A stretch of 64,000 nt of DNA from Paraflavitalea pollutisoli. Its GTDB lineage: Bacteria > Bacteroidota > Bacteroidia > Chitinophagales > Chitinophagaceae. Every line of letters begins with the position of its first letter. Positions within the stretch are counted from its first letter, which is position 1. The translations under genes and the position numbers were made by a program. Under the pieces are notes generated by a model, which saw only the letters and a list, made by a program, of their open reading frames with translations, made no database searches and was not told the DNA's origin. The DNA lies in assembly GCF_029360705.1 (NCBI RefSeq), contig NZ_JARKMX010000008.1:3092202-3156201 (forward strand), read 5' to 3'. Shown piece by piece: positions 35,060-43,655 of this stretch.

Positions 35060-35488
35060 TCACCTACCCATCATGGAGGCGCCCAGGGCAAAGGCGAGGA
35101 ATACAATAAAGAACAGCGCCATCGCTATAATGATCAATATAGCCATCAGCTTGAAGTAGGTCTTCAGGTTGTTGGCCCCTTCATTGAACTGTACCTGGCT
35201 CATATTTTCCAGGCTGGCGAGCGTATTGGTAGCAAAGCGATACAGAAAAATATTCAGTACCACCCCAATGACCAGGAACAACGTAACAAAAAGCAAACTA
35301 CCCGCCAGGGCAAAACCACCTGCTTTGGCACCGGACAAGATCGTACTGAGCAAAGTGATGCCGGCGCTGATAAATCCTATAATGGCAACGATGCGGGCCC
35401 AACTGGCGGCAGTATGCAACAGCTGCTTGGCTTCTCCTTCAATCGCCAGGTTGAACAGGCCACTTTCTTCGTTTCTATTATTTTCCAT
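35060..35488 (-). CDS. DUF5362-like membrane protein, copy 2
   Basis: 142 residues with three or four membrane segments (about 32-52, 60-84, 112-138) and a short acidic N-terminus. The middle reads YRFATNTLASLENMSQVQFNEGANNLKTYFKL, close in pattern to YRFATLTRQAIQTQNQGLLTEGIRHLKRYF in the upstream neighbour, so the two are tandem paralogues. Function unknown; this family is common in Bacteroidota. Confidence 0.8.
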   Translation of the reverse strand: MENNRNEESGLFNLAIEGEAKQLLHTAASWARIVAIIGFISAGITLLSTILSGAKAGGFALAGSLLFVTLFLVIGVVLNIFLYRFATNTLASLENMSQVQFNEGANNLKTYFKLMAILIIIAMALFFIVFLAFALGASMMGR

Positions 35489-35506
35489 GTAAAACGATAT
35501 TAGCTT

Positions 35507-35947
35507 TTAGAATGAGGTAGTGATAAGGCCAAAAATATTGTACACGATACTCAGGATCGCAAACACGCCATGTATCAGGAAATAGCGTTTGAGGTGGCGA
35601 ATGCCTTCTGTCAGCAAACCCTGGTTTTGTGTCTGGATCGCTTGCCGGGTAAGGGTAGCAAACCGGTACAGCAAAATGGTAATGTACGTATAGATCGCCA
35701 TCACGATCAACACCGCATAGTATATCTTATCGCCTTGCCCAGCATATTGCGGCATCGCTTCCCGGAAAGTACTTTCCAGTCCGTTAGGTCCGGCTACCAA
35801 CATCGACACCAGTACCAGGCCGATGCCAATGAAGATGACAATAGCAATAAATTTAGCCCACCTGGCAGCTTCATTGAATTTACTACCGGAGTCGAAATCG
35901 ACTTCGAGGCCCAGTAAGGGACGTTCTTCGGAAGGTTGCTGATCCAT
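35507..35947 (-). CDS. DUF5362-like membrane protein, copy 1
   Basis: 146 residues, same layout as the next gene: acidic N-terminus, about three membrane segments and the conserved YRFATLTR...RHLKRYF stretch between the last two. It lies 18 bp upstream of its paralogue and is surely co-transcribed. Function unknown. Confidence 0.8.
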   Translation of the reverse strand: MDQQPSEERPLLGLEVDFDSGSKFNEAARWAKFIAIVIFIGIGLVLVSMLVAGPNGLESTFREAMPQYAGQGDKIYYAVLIVMAIYTYITILLYRFATLTRQAIQTQNQGLLTEGIRHLKRYFLIHGVFAILSIVYNIFGLITTSF

Positions 35948-36020
35948 TTGATTACGTTTGTTTTATAATTGCGGATACTAATATAATCTATTTTACGATC
36001 GAGACACTGCGCGCACGCGG

Positions 36021-36818
36021 TTAAAACCGTATCGTAAAATGTTGCTTCACTTTAAAGTCTTTGCGGAAGAGCACAAGCCCCACAAAGAACAGGTCGATCG
36101 TCATAGTGACTGCCGGGTGTTCTTTTACCTGCTCCCAGGCCTGTTCCATCTCTGCGCTCCAGTGTATGTCATCCAGGATCACGATGCTTTGATCGGTGAG
36201 GTGTGGCAGCAACTGTTCGAAATACCGGACAGTGGGTTCCAGCCGGTGATTGCCATCGAGGAATGCCAGTCCCAGCGTCGGCAATTGCTGCAACATGACG
36301 GGCAAGGTTTCATCAAAATTTCCGGATACCAGCTGAATGTTGGATATACCGAGTTGTTCGAAATTAGCCCGGGCCTGGTGCGCCACAGCTGAACTCCCCT
36401 CCCCCGTCACGACCTGACCGTCCGCATTCGCCAACGCCAGATAGGCTGCCGACACACCCAGGGAAGTACCCAACTCCAACACTGTCGCTGGTTTATAGTA
36501 CTGTACGATACGGTACAGTAGCTGTGCGAGCTTTTTCGATTTCGCGGCATTGCGTGCGATGCTGGCAATGCTACGCTGACGGGTATTACCCAAGGCAGAA
36601 CCCGCGCCAAAATCTTCTACGGTAAGCAACGTTTCATTACCCTTCAGTTGTTGACGCAATGTTTCTACCCGCTGGTAGGCCGGGTATGGTTGCTGATCGT
36701 TCAGTACATGAATGATAAAGTCAAATACAAAAGGTGAATGCACACCATGCCCCTTACCGTTTTCGGCGGTACAATAATAGTGGATATATTTCTTCGCTAA
36801 CTGCCAGCGTGAGAACAT
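36021..36818 (-). CDS. Class I SAM-dependent methyltransferase, O-methyltransferase-like
   Basis: 265 residues. The N-terminal part has HGVHSPFVFDFI, typical of a Bacteroidota group of methyltransferase-like proteins. The SAM-binding motif I is VLELGTSLGVSAAYLA (about 112-127), followed by an acidic residue at the end of strand 2 (VTGEG) and AFLDGNH and VILDDIHW later, as in small-molecule O-methyltransferases. The substrate is unknown. 39 bp separate its end region from folA, on the same strand. Confidence 0.87.
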   Translation of the reverse strand: MFSRWQLAKKYIHYYCTAENGKGHGVHSPFVFDFIIHVLNDQQPYPAYQRVETLRQQLKGNETLLTVEDFGAGSALGNTRQRSIASIARNAAKSKKLAQLLYRIVQYYKPATVLELGTSLGVSAAYLALANADGQVVTGEGSSAVAHQARANFEQLGISNIQLVSGNFDETLPVMLQQLPTLGLAFLDGNHRLEPTVRYFEQLLPHLTDQSIVILDDIHWSAEMEQAWEQVKEHPAVTMTIDLFFVGLVLFRKDFKVKQHFTIRF

Positions 36819-36857
36819 GTATGGCTGATTGGATGGTGTATCGGTTGCTGTTATAAC

Positions 36858-37349
36858 TTATCGCCTGCCCCAAACCTGGAAGCTGTATGCGTAGGCATGT
36901 TTTTCGTCGGCCGGAAAGTCGAGATTAGACAGCAACTCCCATTCCTTTTCACTAAACTCCGGAAACCAGGTGTCACCTTCCAGCGACGTGTGTACACGGG
37001 TAAGATAGATCCGTTGTGCAATGGGCAATGCCTGTGCATATATCTCTCCGCCGCCGATCACACTGGCCTCTTTGGCATCCGTGCCGGCCGCCGCTTCGAG
37101 TGCTTTCTCCAGGCTGTTCACCACGATCGCTCCGGGAGCCTGCCACTCGGATTGACGGGTGATCACGATATTGGTACGGCCCGCCAGTGGCTTGCCCAGC
37201 GACTCGAAGGTCTTACGCCCCATGATCACCGGCAATCCCCAGGTAGTATTCTTAAAGAACTTCATGTCATTGGGCAGTCGCCACAGCAACTGGTTGTCTT
37301 TACCAATAACATTGTTCTCTGCAGCAGCAACGACTAAAGCTATTTGCAT
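36858..37349 (-). CDS. folA: Dihydrofolate reductase
   Basis: 163 residues from ATG 37349 (MQIALVVAAAENNVIG). The substrate-binding Asp lies in WRLPNDMKFF, the NADPH-binding segment reads PVIMGRKTFESLGKPLAGRTNIVITR, and VIGGGEIYAQAL is typical. It regenerates tetrahydrofolate after the thymidylate synthase reaction. It lies 10 bp after thyA, a common operon. The in-frame extension upstream to 37436 overlaps thyA and is not used. Confidence 0.97.
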   Translation of the reverse strand: MQIALVVAAAENNVIGKDNQLLWRLPNDMKFFKNTTWGLPVIMGRKTFESLGKPLAGRTNIVITRQSEWQAPGAIVVNSLEKALEAAAGTDAKEASVIGGGEIYAQALPIAQRIYLTRVHTSLEGDTWFPEFSEKEWELLSNLDFPADEKHAYAYSFQVWGRR

Positions 37350-37359
37350 AATGTGTTTC

Positions 37360-38172
37360 TTATACAGCAACCGGCGCCTTGATGGCAGGGTGCGACTGGT
37401 AATTTTCCAACGTGAAGTCTTCGAATTGGAAGGCAAAAAGGTCTTTTACGGCTGGATTGAGTTTCATGACCGGCGCGTCAAAGGGTGTCCGCGTCAATTG
37501 CAGTTTCGCTTGTTCTACGTGGTTGCTGTACAGGTGCACATCACCAAACGTATGTACAAAATCACCTGGCTCCAGGTCGCATACCTGCGCCATCATCATG
37601 GTGAGCAGTGCATAGGAAGCAATATTGAAAGGCACGCCCAGGAATACATCGGCAGAGCGTTGATAGAGCTGGCAGGAGAGTTTGCCTTTTCCGCCGTCTA
37701 CACCCGGTGCCACGTAGAACTGAAACAGGGCGTGACAAGGCATAAGCGCCATGTCAGGCAACTCGCCAACGTTCCAGGCACTTACGATAATGCGGCGGCT
37801 ATCGGGATTGTGTTTGATCTGCTTCAAGGCATCGGCAATCTGGTCGATGGTTTTTCCATCGGCACCTGCCCAGCTGCGCCACTGTTTGCCGTAAACGGGT
37901 CCCAGGTCACCTTGCTCATTGGCCCATTCGTCCCAGATACTGACGCCGTGATCTTTCAGGTATTTGATATTCGTGTCGCCCTGCAGAAACCAGAGCAATT
38001 CGTAGATGATACTTTTGAGGTGCAGCTTTTTGGTCGTCACCAGCGGAAAGCCCTGCTGCAGGTCGAACCGCATCTGGTAACCAAAATAGCTTGTGGTGCC
38101 GGTACCGGTCCGGTCGGTCTTGGTTACCCCTTTGTCAAAAATATGCTGTAACAGGTCCAGGTATTGTTGCAT
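37360..38172 (-). CDS. thyA: Thymidylate synthase, ThyA type
   Basis: 270 residues. The nucleophile Cys146 is in [10 protein letters not shown], with the same number as in E. coli; the phosphate-binding Arg lies near RTGTGTTS and [32 protein letters not shown] binds dUMP. It makes dTMP from dUMP with methylene-tetrahydrofolate and so needs folA, the next gene. 76 bp separate its start from the end of the upstream gene. Confidence 0.98.
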   Translation of the reverse strand: MQQYLDLLQHIFDKGVTKTDRTGTGTTSYFGYQMRFDLQQGFPLVTTKKLHLKSIIYELLWFLQGDTNIKYLKDHGVSIWDEWANEQGDLGPVYGKQWRSWAGADGKTIDQIADALKQIKHNPDSRRIIVSAWNVGELPDMALMPCHALFQFYVAPGVDGGKGKLSCQLYQRSADVFLGVPFNIASYALLTMMMAQVCDLEPGDFVHTFGDVHLYSNHVEQAKLQLTRTPFDAPVMKLNPAVKDLFAFQFEDFTLENYQSHPAIKAPVAV

Positions 38173-38248
38173 GGCTGCAAGGTACGAAAAACCCTGCCGG
38201 AGGCATCAGGTTGCCTGCCGGGTGGTGTATAACTTGTGGATGGACAAT

Positions 38249-38980
38249 TTATTCCGTATTCAGCTTTCTCCACATCTCATCGATGGGGTCGCCTTTGGAA
38301 CTGAGGCCGGAGTGGTCCCATTCGTGGCCTTTCACTTTGCCATTGAAGGTGAGGGAAGCGCCAACACGGCTGCTATCACGGCTGAAGAACTCAATGTTTT
38401 CGGTGTATTTGCCGTTCTTGAAGGTATAGGTACCGCCGCCGGTACCGGAGAAATCTTTGGTGTCGATATTGATCGCCACCCATTGAAAGCGGGTAGCGGA
38501 GAGTATTTTGAGCGTACGTCGGGGGCCCAGCGGCATCGTAGTAGGCTGGTTGCCGTTCTTGCGTCCGGCAATGCGCCAAACACCGGCGAGGTCGGACATT
38601 CCCTTGTCCAGTTGCTTCCAGGTCTTCTCTCCGTTGTCGATGTTTGCGATCAATTGCTCGTTCTTATCCGACCAGGCAAACACGACCTGCTGCCCCACTT
38701 GCTGTTTGTCTTTGGTATTGAATTGTACGGTCACTTCCACCTTATCGTCTTTGACAATATAGGGACCTCCCCAGGTGTAATAAAATTGCTTGCCTGCTTT
38801 GTCGTATACGGCGTGTACGAAGTAACCGTCGACAAAGGTCAGGGTCTCTTCGCGGCTATTGTCCTGGGTGTGCCAGGCGCCGTTGAGCGATAGTGTACTG
38901 ACGGGTGGTTGGAAGGCTGTCACCACGATGAGGAGCAGCAACGTCAGGATGAAGTTGTTGGCTGGGGCGTACTTTCTCAT
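38249..38980 (-). CDS. Secreted or membrane-anchored two-domain beta protein (DUF4488-like)
   Basis: 243 residues from ATG 38980. A signal anchor covers about 10-30. Two similar lipocalin-like halves follow: the first starts SLNGAWHTQD (about 38) and the second DLAGVWRIAGRKN (about 138); each has alternating strands, which is why I compare it with DUF4488 and lipocalin-like proteins of Bacteroidota. No catalytic motif. Monocistronic by position; function unknown. Confidence 0.7.
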   Translation of the reverse strand: MRKYAPANNFILTLLLLIVVTAFQPPVSTLSLNGAWHTQDNSREETLTFVDGYFVHAVYDKAGKQFYYTWGGPYIVKDDKVEVTVQFNTKDKQQVGQQVVFAWSDKNEQLIANIDNGEKTWKQLDKGMSDLAGVWRIAGRKNGNQPTTMPLGPRRTLKILSATRFQWVAINIDTKDFSGTGGGTYTFKNGKYTENIEFFSRDSSRVGASLTFNGKVKGHEWDHSGLSSKGDPIDEMWRKLNTE

Positions 38981-39055
38981 ACGGAGCAATTTTCCGTAAG
39001 TTAACGAAACTATAACGATTCGCCATGCAGCATCCCGTACGTGGTTGTGTTAAAG

Positions 39056-40357
39056 TTATCCCAATAGGGCTTCCGCCGGGGCCGCCACGGGAATCGCCGA
39101 CTGCTTTTCCGTCAATTCCAATTGGTGGGGATCGATGGAGCGCGAGAGTTCGCTGTAGATACGCATCAGTAGCTGACTGCTGATATCCAGGCGGCTACTG
39201 AGGTCTTGCGCCTGCTGCTTTTCCTGGGCCACCTCCTGCTGCAGGGCGTTCACCAGCGCCTGTTTTTCGGTCAATGTTTCTTGTAATACTTGTTGGCTGC
39301 TTTTTAGCTGACTAAGTTCCTGCTCCAGCTGGCCCACCTGCTGGCTGCCGGCCTCCAGGCGCTGCTGTTGTTCCTGGGTATGTTGGCGGCTTTCCTCCAG
39401 CGCTTCGCGCCAGGCAGTTCCCTGTGCCTGCGTGGCCTCCAGCTCCCTATGAAGCGTTTGTGCCTGTTGCTCGAGACCGGTAATGGTTTGCTTCAACTCG
39501 CTGACCTGTGCCGTGGAGGCGTTGGCCTGGTGCTCGAGGGTATGATAGTTTTTGATGCGTTGTTCCAGTTGTTGCTGCAGAAAGGTGATCTCTGTTTTCT
39601 TTTCGTTCAACACGTCGGGCAGATAGTCCTGCTCCTCCAACTTTTCGCGTAAAGCCTTGCGTTCCGTTTCCGCTTGTTCCAGTAATTGTTGCAATGCCTG
39701 CAGGCGATCATCGAGTGGCCTGCCTTCATCGCCGGCCGCCTGGTTGGCGATCAGCAATTGCTGGAGGCGATTGTTTTCTGCTTCACGCTGTTGCAGGTCG
39801 TGCCGGAGGTGCTGCAGGGTAGCCTGCGTTTGTTCATCCGGTGCACCTTGCTGTATCGCAGCCTGCTGCAGATGGCTGACCTTTTCCTGGTACGCTTTGA
39901 TATCCTGTTGCAGCTGCGCCACCAGTGTGGTATCGGTCGTCTTATCAGTATGATAGGCTTTGTTGCGGAGGTCGGTATATTTTTCTTCGAGCTCCCTGAA
40001 ATCCTGCTCGAGGAGCGCGTAGTTTTCGCGATATCGTCTTACTTCATGCTCATATTTCTTCAGCAGGGGCGTATTGTCCGGATTGGTGCTGGCGAGCCAG
40101 TCGGGCATGACTTCGGGCTGTTCATGCACCGTAGAATGTATTTGAATGGCAGCGGCGGGGTTGTGCGCCAGTGGCTCCCCCCAGGACTTATCTTCCTGAA
40201 AAGCAAGGCCCAGGGTGGTTTGTCTTTTTTTGCGACGGTAATGAAAGAATATGGTCAATCCGATAGCAATGACGGTGGCAGGCACAGCTATCCACAATAC
40301 GATTTGAAGAAATTGTGTGAACTCGTAGAGGGACACAAGCAACATTGACGGCATCAT
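39056..40357 (-). CDS. Membrane-anchored long coiled-coil protein
   Basis: 433 residues: one N-terminal membrane segment (about 15-40) with a basic RRKKR stop, a low-complexity linker, and from about 95 to 410 an almost unbroken coiled coil, very rich in Gln, Glu and Leu. Of unknown function; it could be a scaffold at the inner membrane. It could show false similarity to SMC and myosin-like proteins because of the coiled coil. Start ATG 40357 (MMPSM). Confidence 0.72.
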   Translation of the reverse strand: MMPSMLLVSLYEFTQFLQIVLWIAVPATVIAIGLTIFFHYRRKKRQTTLGLAFQEDKSWGEPLAHNPAAAIQIHSTVHEQPEVMPDWLASTNPDNTPLLKKYEHEVRRYRENYALLEQDFRELEEKYTDLRNKAYHTDKTTDTTLVAQLQQDIKAYQEKVSHLQQAAIQQGAPDEQTQATLQHLRHDLQQREAENNRLQQLLIANQAAGDEGRPLDDRLQALQQLLEQAETERKALREKLEEQDYLPDVLNEKKTEITFLQQQLEQRIKNYHTLEHQANASTAQVSELKQTITGLEQQAQTLHRELEATQAQGTAWREALEESRQHTQEQQQRLEAGSQQVGQLEQELSQLKSSQQVLQETLTEKQALVNALQQEVAQEKQQAQDLSSRLDISSQLLMRIYSELSRSIDPHQLELTEKQSAIPVAAPAEALLG

Positions 40358-40872
40358 GAAAAAATTTTACGTACAATTCTCCTCATTCATTTTACTTGGC
40401 TCATGGTGAAATAGGACTTCGGATCAATTCTGTACGGCAGTAGGATGCGGGGGGATCGGGTGGGATAAAAAGACACAAGAATAGTACCAAAAATGTCAAT
40501 AAGATAACACAACAACGTGTGTGATAGCGGATACAGGGGGCATCAAACCGGATGCTTCCGAACGCACTATTTGCCCACGCTGTTATCCTTTTTTATTCAC
40601 ACTCGTCCAAAATACTAATATATTTAGTACTTTTACCGACGCAAAATCTCCCCTTGTTGCCACTGCGGCGCACTATCTTCCGTATACACTGATCGACTGA
40701 TCAATGCGCAGGATTCTGTCTGGTACTTATTTTCAGCCTCTATAACGGTTACCAATAGAACGGATCACAAAAAAAATGATCCTTTATCACTAAAGTGCAG
40801 CGGATCGTAACTATAAAACAACAATCTGTACTTTATGCTAATTTATTTATCATTTGTTTTTTTCTTTGAGGC
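40358..40872. other. Divergent intergenic region with inverted repeats
   Basis: About 515 bp without a gene. A palindrome TACTAA-TATAT-TTAGTA lies at 40613-40629. An inverted repeat GGATCA...TGATCC with an A-rich centre lies at about 40764-40785. Both look like possible operators for the small gene that starts at 40873. Confidence 0.5.
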
Positions 40873-41148
40873 ATGACTAAGGACGAAAGATACCTGGGCG
40901 TAAAACAACTGATTGAATCGGGACACATTACTGAATTCAAGCAGATCTTCACATTTCTTCCCAAGACGGTACTGGCGGGAGACCTTGGCACCAACAATAA
41001 CCGCATGACGCGGCTCATCAACAATGTGCAGGAATTTACCCTGGGCGAGCTGGACCGCATCAGCCAGCTCATCGATGTGCCGTATGACGCCATCAACCTG
41101 CTGGTCAATAATCAATTCAAGAAAAGCAAACAATTCGGTAAAAAGTAA
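40873..41148 (+). CDS. Small protein, possibly helix-turn-helix DNA-binding
   Basis: 91 residues, helical, with the pattern DLGTNNNRMTRLINNVQEFTLGELDRISQLIDVPYDAINLLV, which resembles the Cro/XRE type of helix-turn-helix where a Thr-Asn-Asn recognition stretch precedes a conserved LxELxxIAxxL helix. No other domain. A G-rich ribosome site (GAGG) lies just before the ATG. It has two palindromes upstream (40613-40629 and about 40764-40785) that could be its own operator. Regulator role is inferred; target unknown. Confidence 0.6.
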   Translation: MTKDERYLGVKQLIESGHITEFKQIFTFLPKTVLAGDLGTNNNRMTRLINNVQEFTLGELDRISQLIDVPYDAINLLVNNQFKKSKQFGKK

Positions 41149-41330
41149 CCGCACTCCTGCCACTGGCAAGCTTTGGCGGAAAATGCCCCTCAACGGGGCT
41201 CATCAACAATAGCCGACCTCCCGGGTAAGCTGTGCTAGAAACGGCATTATGCATTTGTCTGGCACCTCATGCCACGTTTTGTAACATCCCGATGTCATAA
41301 CTCCTGATTGCTCACTAAAAAAACACAATC

Positions 41331-41501
41331 ATGAAATTGCCAGGTACACTACTCAGTGCGATCCTGATCGGCATTGCCGTTCAAACAACTACCTCCTGTA
41401 AAAAGGAGAAGGATGAACCCACCGATAAGGAAAAGCAGGAAGCCAAGGAAGAGGCTTCTAAAAAACCGCCCTACTATTGCCCTGCCTGCGGCATGGGTTA
41501 A
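41331..41501 (+). CDS. 56-residue lipoprotein-like peptide with C-terminal CPACGMG, probable RiPP precursor
   Basis: A short gene that is easy to miss. Residues 1-23 are a lipoprotein signal peptide with lipobox TTSC, so Cys23 would be acylated. A charged linker rich in Lys and Glu (about 24-45) follows, then KKPPYYCPACGMG at the very end, with Cys50 and Cys53. It lies 38 bp upstream of a DUF692/MNIO enzyme. A short exported peptide with a Cys motif next to such an enzyme is the typical layout of a RiPP precursor (methanobactin, bufferin and chryseobasin types). The exact match to a described precursor family cannot be tested here. Confidence 0.7.
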   Translation: MKLPGTLLSAILIGIAVQTTTSCKKEKDEPTDKEKQEAKEEASKKPPYYCPACGMG

Positions 41502-41539
41502 TAATTATCACCTATTCCCGTACTGATTAATTTCACCCA

Positions 41540-42670
41540 GTGCCCCGAATTTTATCATCAGTTGCTTGCAACCTCGATCGTCACATGCTGGAAGCTTGTC
41601 TTCCTTTATTGGAAGAAGCACGGGTGGAAGCGCTGGAATGGTCTTTCGATGTACTGTACCAAACAGCGGAAACCCCAGCCTGGTTCCATGACCTGCTGAC
41701 TGCATTCAGCAAGGAGGAGCGACTCATAGGTCATGGGGTTTTCTTCTCCCTTTTCTCGGGCAGGTGGCTGCCCGAACAGGACGTATGGCTACAACACCTG
41801 CGCACCTGCTGTGCCACTTTTCACTTCGATCATATCACCGAGCATTTCGGATTCATGACAGGCACCGATTTCCACCAGGGGGCGCCACTCAATATTCCCT
41901 ATACCGCCAGCACCCTGGCCATCGGGCAGGATCGCCTCAAAAGGATCTACGAGGCCTGTGCCTGCCCGGTAGGTCTCGAAAACCTGGCCTTTGCGTATAG
42001 TATCGATGATGTACAACGGCAAGGCAGCTTTCTGGATGAGCTGCTACATCCCATCAATGGCTTTATCATTCTCGACCTGCACAACCTGTGGTGCCAGTTG
42101 CACAATTTCTCGATCCCCTACGAGCAACTGATCCACCTGTATCCGCTCGACCGTGTCCGTGAGATCCACATCTCCGGAGGTAGCTGGGACGATTCACTGC
42201 TCGAAACCGGCCGTCGCATCCGCCGCGATACACACGACGATGCTGTACCTGCGGCCGTATTCGACCTGTTCCGGCAAACGATCCCTCGATGCCCGCACCT
42301 GAAATATGTGGTCATGGAACAACTCGGCAATGGGCTCACCAGCCATAAAAGCAAACAACAGTTCTATGCCGATTTTGTAACCATGGCATCGATCGTCGAC
42401 ACCGCCAACCAACAGCGGGAAGCAGGGGCAACACATGCTTTCCTGCCTGCAGAGCAGCTGTACCTGGGCCAGCCCCTGGAAGATGAAACGCTCTACCAGC
42501 AACAGCGTGAACTGGCCAATATCCTCGAATCCGCCGGTTCTTTTGACGCCGCCCGCCACCTGTTGCTGACTTCCTCCCTGGCTGGTACGGCCTGGCACGT
42601 CGAACAATGGGATGCGGCCATGATCGAAACAGCCGTTAAGATCGCCCAGAAGTGGAAAGAAGGGTTTTAG
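41540..42670 (+). CDS. DUF692/MNIO multinuclear iron oxidative enzyme, probable RiPP-modifying enzyme
   Basis: 376 residues from GTG 41540. The TIM-barrel DUF692 fold is shown by the ordered motifs LIGHGVFFS (His65), DHITEHFGF (His98, Glu101, His102), GLENLAF (Glu147, Asn148), LDLHN (Asp179, His181, Asn182), REIHISGG (His210), DTHDDAVP (Asp230, His232) and VVMEQ (Glu260), which supply iron ligands in MbnB, TglH and bufferin enzymes. These enzymes oxidise Cys or Asn of small peptides. Usual members are about 280-300 residues; this one has about 100 extra residues at the C-terminus, which may replace the separate partner protein of other systems. Its likely substrate is the 56-residue peptide upstream. 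Confidence 0.85.
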   Translation: MPRILSSVACNLDRHMLEACLPLLEEARVEALEWSFDVLYQTAETPAWFHDLLTAFSKEERLIGHGVFFSLFSGRWLPEQDVWLQHLRTCCATFHFDHITEHFGFMTGTDFHQGAPLNIPYTASTLAIGQDRLKRIYEACACPVGLENLAFAYSIDDVQRQGSFLDELLHPINGFIILDLHNLWCQLHNFSIPYEQLIHLYPLDRVREIHISGGSWDDSLLETGRRIRRDTHDDAVPAAVFDLFRQTIPRCPHLKYVVMEQLGNGLTSHKSKQQFYADFVTMASIVDTANQQREAGATHAFLPAEQLYLGQPLEDETLYQQQRELANILESAGSFDAARHLLLTSSLAGTAWHVEQWDAAMIETAVKIAQKWKEGF

Positions 42671-42741
42671 TCACGCTGGCAACCAGCTGACCCAACCTTG
42701 CGTATGGTGAATGGTCATCCTCCATTAACACGTTACGCGTC

Positions 42742-43551
42742 ATGGTCAAAGGGCAAAAAGTGGTGGTCGTTCTTCCGGCTTACAATGCGGCACGTACGCT
42801 GGAGCAAACCTATCGGGAGATCGACCGGTCGATCGTCGACGAGGTGATCCTGGTGGATGACGCCAGCCAGGACAATACCATCGAGGTAGCGCGTCGCATC
42901 GGCATCCGCCACATCATTCTCCATGAGCGCAACACAGGCTATGGTGGTAATCAAAAATCCTGCTACCGGAAAGCCCTCGCATTAGGTGGCGATATCATTG
43001 TCATTCTTCATCCCGACTATCAATACACGCCGGCGCTGACCGGACCCATGGTGCACCTGATCGCCAATGGCGTATACCCGGTGGTGCTGGGGTCGCGCAT
43101 ACTGGGGAGGGGCGCTTTGAAGGGTGGCATGCCGCGCTATAAATATGTAGCCAACCGCCTGCTTACGCTGATACAAAATATCCTCATGCGGCAAAAGCTG
43201 TCCGAATACCATACCGGCTACCGGGCTTACCACAAAGACGTGTTGTTGTCGGTCCCTTTCGAACACAATTCCGATGACTTCATTTTCGACAATGAGCTGC
43301 TGGCACAGATCTTTTTCAAAGGCTATGAGATCGCTGAGATCACCTGTCCCACCAAATATTTTGCGGAAGCTTCTTCCATCAGCTTCGCACGAAGTGTAAA
43401 ATATGGCTTGGGCGTACTGCGGGTGAGCTGTCAGTATTTTTTGCAGAAGGCGGGGATAGCGCGGACCAGGTTGTTCCAACCAGCAGCCAGCGACATGTCC
43501 AGGGCACCATCACCCGGATTGCCTACCCTTGCGAAGACCGATATTCCCTGA
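42742..43551 (+). CDS. Family 2 glycosyltransferase (dolichyl-phosphate-sugar-type)
   Basis: 269 residues. GT-A fold with VVVLPAYNAARTLEQTY at the start, the nucleotide-binding VILVDDASQDNT (about 36-47), the acidic DxD-like HPDYQY and the acceptor region GYRAYHKDVL. No membrane segment is obvious except a weak one near the end, so it may transfer sugar onto a lipid carrier at the membrane. It is 71 bp downstream of the MNIO gene on the same strand; whether it belongs to that system is open. Confidence 0.87.
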   Translation: MVKGQKVVVVLPAYNAARTLEQTYREIDRSIVDEVILVDDASQDNTIEVARRIGIRHIILHERNTGYGGNQKSCYRKALALGGDIIVILHPDYQYTPALTGPMVHLIANGVYPVVLGSRILGRGALKGGMPRYKYVANRLLTLIQNILMRQKLSEYHTGYRAYHKDVLLSVPFEHNSDDFIFDNELLAQIFFKGYEIAEITCPTKYFAEASSISFARSVKYGLGVLRVSCQYFLQKAGIARTRLFQPAASDMSRAPSPGLPTLAKTDIP

Positions 43552-43655
43552 CAGGGTCCCCACCAGGGTAGAAGGGCGAAAAGCTTTTTGGGCTGTGCAT
43601 AAATGCCTTATTTTTATAAGCCAGCCGACAGCTGAACCCTTTATACCCTATCAAC

